From Trichinella spiralis (Eukaryota > Nematoda > Enoplea > Trichinellida > Trichinellidae): a DNA stretch of 64,000 nt. The notes beneath the pieces are model-generated. The model searched no databases, had not been told where the DNA came from, and worked only from the letters and a program-made list of their open reading frames with translations. Shown piece after piece: positions 61,001 through 64,000 of this stretch. A program made the translations under genes and the position numbers. The stretch spans positions 5,198,930 through 5,262,929 of the forward strand of contig CM012954.1 of assembly GCA_000181795.3 (NCBI GenBank), read 5' to 3'. Numbering within the stretch: the first letter of the stretch is position 1; every line of letters begins with the position of its first letter.

Positions 61001-61404
61001 GCGAGCGGATCAACGGCGTTCTGGACTGTTGCTCGAAGTACTGCTTTACGGCCGACTTGCCGCTGACCCAATGTATCCGACGACTTTTGCGCTATTGTTT
61101 GGAATTTTACCAAATTGTGCAACGTGGCGACGCTTGCGAACAGGAAACTCGTAATTTGTTGGAAAAGAATTTCGAATCCGATTTTATCCAATTTTCTTCA
61201 CGTTTGAAAGAGATGCTCAACGACAAGGACGAAGATTTGTTCGGAGCTGCTGTGCGAAGGTTCGATTTTTTTTATTAAACTTCCATCAAAATTTTATAAC
61301 AACATTCATTCAAATATTATTAACACATCTAACATGATGCAGTTCATATAACAATAGAACACGAATCTTATTTCAGATTTGCTGTCGAACTGTTCAACCA
61401 GTGA
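58095..61404 (+). CDS. TUBGCP2: Gamma-tubulin complex component 2 (GCP2/Spc97 family)
   Basis: GCP2 pairs with GCP3 and gamma-tubulin in the small complex that nucleates microtubules at centrosomes. About eleven exons. The GRIP1 half begins near AQLVQDMLYCMQGSDGE, then MSPVTIDKGNIYRAFVEAVE, STLWSYVQPTLKVFRTVQEI, NIRGGAILSLIYNK, and PYFRMLNQWFRTGTFADPYN (human YFEVLEKWIYRGIIHDPYSE). The GRIP2 half has YLIEEGKLLDRCMLLRHLFF and SRGDWLLDFVD, FSIQSLDEDD, EPEWPISLVFTPLVIAKCEM, LFHWLMICKLVESQL, RSLMSLMVSAVVHPLWHEFL and NGVLDCCSKYC. These match GCP2 better than GCP3. The last exon (VRRFAVELFNQ) ends at 61404. The start MLNVLRLNSEQEPGRSFASR at 58095 is the first in-frame ATG; the N-terminal part before about 58800 is divergent and its exons less certain. 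Confidence 0.87.
59744..59767. repeat. (GT)n dinucleotide microsatellite
   Basis: About twelve GT units in a GCP2 intron. Confidence 0.9.
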
Positions 61405-61866
61405 ATTTGCATTGGGCAATCTTTTTTTCTTATTATATTCAACCAAAAATATTTCAACTTCTCACCGATCGATACGATTCAACTGGTGATGCTGCTTTTT
61501 GCTCTGTTGCAAACTTTTTAACCCTCTCATGTTAACCAAATGTCATCGAAGGTAATGTGAATTTAACTTTAAAACTTATTCTCTAATAACTTCTTCTTAT
61601 ATTTTCAATCATTAATTATACAATGCTTTTGGTGAAATTGATACTAATGAAACTCTGTATGTTCACAAATGACGTTTTCGATATTTTTCTTTTTCATTCA
61701 GCTTCTATTCCAAATGCCGTACATGGTCTATATATATTTTTTTTCAATAATTTCTTATACTCATTCATTTTTTGCATTACTTTTATCATACATTATTACC
61801 TTACATTATATTGCACAATTTCACAATTTCAGGAAACGCGTTGTTATTTGAAATGTTATTACACGC

Positions 61867-61925
61867 ATATATATATATATATATTTATATATATGTATAT
61901 GTGCGTGTGTGTGTGTGTGTGTGTG
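61867..61925. repeat. (AT)n ... (GT)n compound microsatellite
   Basis: An AT tract at 61867-61885 and a GT tract at 61904-61925 are separated by a degenerate AT/GT stretch. Confidence 0.9.
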
Positions 61926-62161
61926 AGTGAATTTTCATACCTGATAAATTATTATTAAACAAAAATATTGCTACAAACAGTGCACATTTTTTGTACTTTT
62001 AATTTTTATAGGACTATTTTTTTCTACTGCTTAAAGCATGCTTTTTAAAGAAAAGCACAGCAGGTTAATGACGAATGATCAGTTAATTTCGAATAATTCA
62101 AAATTCCCCATCAAGCATCCAAGTTTTTAATTCTCACCTGAAACTGCAATATTAATCTTCA

Positions 62162-62416
62162 TTAACGAACTTGAAAATTTTTTCTTTCCAAATCCGATAA
62201 AAATTGTGGAATACTGAGGAAAGCGAAGATAATCAACTTGCCAACTGCTTCCAATATAGATACTGCTTTGTATTCTATTTCACTTTGACCAGTCGGCTTT
62301 AAGAATTTTTCAAGTAAGTTTGCATTTGGTCGCCAGTAATATATATCCGTTGACTTTGTGAAAAGTTTGCCATCTGGATTATTGTGCACAAAAAATTCAG
62401 TCTGACCATTCAACAA
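62162..62416 (-). CDS. Possible terminal exon of an unidentified minus-strand gene
   Basis: An open frame of up to 84 codons ends at a stop on the minus strand. Its composition is more protein-like than its surroundings (KSTDIYYWRPNANLLEKFLK, SILEAVGKLI). A TGGTCAG acceptor near 62402 would make it the last exon of a longer gene, but I found no partner exon upstream and do not recognise the family. It may be noncoding. Confidence 0.25.
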   Translation of the reverse strand: MLNGQTEFFVHNNPDGKLFTKSTDIYYWRPNANLLEKFLKPTGQSEIEYKAVSILEAVGKLIIFAFLSIPQFLSDLERKNFQVR

Positions 62417-62954
62417 TTATAAGTAGATTAACTACGGCTTAAGTTTCAAAAGATTGATTATTTCAGTTTACTGATTTGCAAACCACAATTATTTTTTCTT
62501 CGTGAAATTTTTAGCATATCTTTTTTTTCAAATAAGGACTGCATTATAAATGTGCAACTGTTGCAGAAATTTACATTCTAAAATTCTCTCACGTCCAGTT
62601 GAATAAGTAATTCCACAAGAGTGTCCTTATTTTTGGCTGAAAAGTATTTTAGAAAAATATTGGAAAGCCTACAAATGGTGACAGCGGTTTGATCATACAC
62701 TACTCAATCAGCAAGTTATTTCTCTGTTTATGTACGTTGAAATTTATTATTGAAACTTATGCACTTCATGAAATTGTAAGACTCTCTTCATCAAGCTGTT
62801 TGTAATGCTCAAATAATTTCAATTTTTACTTGAACAGTTTAGGCAGTGTTGAAATTTTGTTATTTGATTGACTGAAATAAACCTTTTTATTAATAATATT
62901 TTGCACGATGTTATAAAAAATGTGAATAGAAACGTACATTGCAATAAGCAATGG

Positions 62955-62976
62955 TATATATATATATATATATATA
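62955..62976. repeat. (TA)n dinucleotide microsatellite
   Basis: An uninterrupted TA tract of about 22 bases. Confidence 0.9.
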
Positions 62977-64000
62977 AAGAAATTTATGCGCTGCTCAGAA
63001 TTGAAAATTCGATACTTCAACCGAAGGTAAAGCAATATGCTATTCGTCTAATTCACTTACTATACTGTTTAGAATTTTCAGTTTCACCGCCATTCAGTCA
63101 TTCGATGTATGGACATGGCGATGATTCAGCAGCGGAAAGTTGAAAAGAACATACATACATATGTAAGTGGAAAATCTATATTAGTCTTTTTTTCATTTTC
63201 GATAATTTTCAATTTCACAATCGACATTCTGATGTAACTTTTAAAAACTGAAAAATACCCTATCAATAACGTTGCTGCATGTGAATAATGCTATTTATGT
63301 TTAGCGGTTGATTTAATACGAAGAAGAAATTTTCAGATTTTTATAAAATTCCTTTTGATTACTCACTATTTTACTCATTCCTATTTCTAGATTAACTTTA
63401 TTATTGACAAGCATGATCAGGAAATTGAAGCTTGTGATGAACTGTAGCTGTAAAGAAAACAGACGGCAAGGCCACGTATAAAAATTTGCATGAAAATTCG
63501 GGTAAACAAGTATGACACCTATTTTTCATAACGTTCGACAATTATAACTTTCACGACCATTGATGTAAAAACACGCTAGAACAGTATACGAGATACATGT
63601 TTAAAATATTCTATATAATACTATTCTACGATACTGTCGTATAGCCAAAATAGCGCAAATATAAATAAAATTATTAATTTAGTTTCAAAGCTGAAGTTAG
63701 GTCAAATTATTTCATCAATGTTAGGTGCGTCTCGTTAACATGCAAATTTTCATGTGTGGCTTTGCCGTTTGTTTGCGTAGCAGTTATAGCTCACGATATA
63801 TATTTATATATAACATCATCTAATATGATTATTCTGTACCATTTAATGGTACCTAGAAGTGGGGAATATCATAATGTTTAATGTGGTGAAGTTGTAAAAA
63901 ATGCATTGCTGTTGTTGTGAATTTATGCTGACAATGGCGGAAATTCTATTTTACTCGACGTAATGAAAAGCAGACACAGTAAGGCTCGTTACGAAGAATG

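Larger units (their letters stand above)
61405..64000. other. Downstream AT-rich region without a firm gene
   Basis: Only one possible terminal exon (62162-62416, minus strand) stands out; the rest is AT-rich DNA with microsatellites and no recognisable protein. Confidence 0.5.

Overview
The window is a compact, AT-rich piece of a metazoan nuclear genome, most likely from a nematode. Genes are split by short introns ending in TTTTCAG-like acceptors. Two start codons sit directly after such an acceptor, as expected for spliced-leader trans-splicing. One gene (15.6-16.3 kb) encodes a CX-module-like secreted protein, a family described mainly from nematodes, and another carries an array of peritrophin-type chitin-binding domains. 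The clade within nematodes is not resolved. I saw no prokaryotic operon, CRISPR array, tRNA, rRNA, transposon or virus-like element.

Layout: 0.6-1.9 kb DUSP11/PIR1 RNA triphosphatase (+); 2.0-4.6 mitochondrial processing peptidase alpha (-); 5.3-7.2 NUDT9/TRPM2-like protein without a readable Nudix box (-); 7.2-10.2 AT-rich DNA without a gene; 10.2-15.3 LHX3/4-type LIM-homeobox gene (+) with a 3.7 kb first intron; 15.6-16.3 CX-module protein (-); 16.8-20.7 PAXBP1/GCFC protein (-); 21.8-24.4 nine-domain chitin-binding protein (+); 25.5-27.1 cystinosin (+); 27.2-27.9 prefoldin 6 (-); 28.4-29.6 thymidylate synthase (-); 32.7-34.5 TGF-beta/activin type I receptor kinase (+); 36.7-39.1 phosphatidylserine synthase (+); 39.4-40.5 tRNA-splicing endonuclease subunit TSEN34 (+); about 41.9-47.3 CEP350-like centrosomal protein (+); 48.2-49.6 NIT2 omega-amidase (+); 50.0-50.8 PEBP (-); 51.9-52.9 small secreted cysteine-rich protein (-); 54.0-55.8 SET/MYND (SMYD) methyltransferase (-); 58.1-61.4 gamma-tubulin complex protein 2 (+); 61.4-64 no convincing gene apart from a possible terminal exon.

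The genes are mostly unrelated housekeeping and developmental genes rather than a pathway cluster. Three pairs are close tail-to-tail neighbours (DUSP11/PMPCA, CTNS/PFDN6, NIT2/PEBP). Same-strand runs TYMS-PFDN6 and PTDSS1-TSEN34-CEP350-NIT2 are spaced loosely enough that an operon is possible but not shown. Two centrosome/microtubule genes (CEP350-like and GCP2) lie 11 kb apart. Exon boundaries were worked out by hand from reading frame, splice consensus and remembered family sequences; no alignment or database search was run. The most unusual items are the NUDT9 relative that has lost its catalytic box, the CEP350-like gene without a visible CAP-Gly domain, the one-exon-per-domain chitin-binding array, the activin-like L45 loop of the receptor kinase, and a GC-AG intron.
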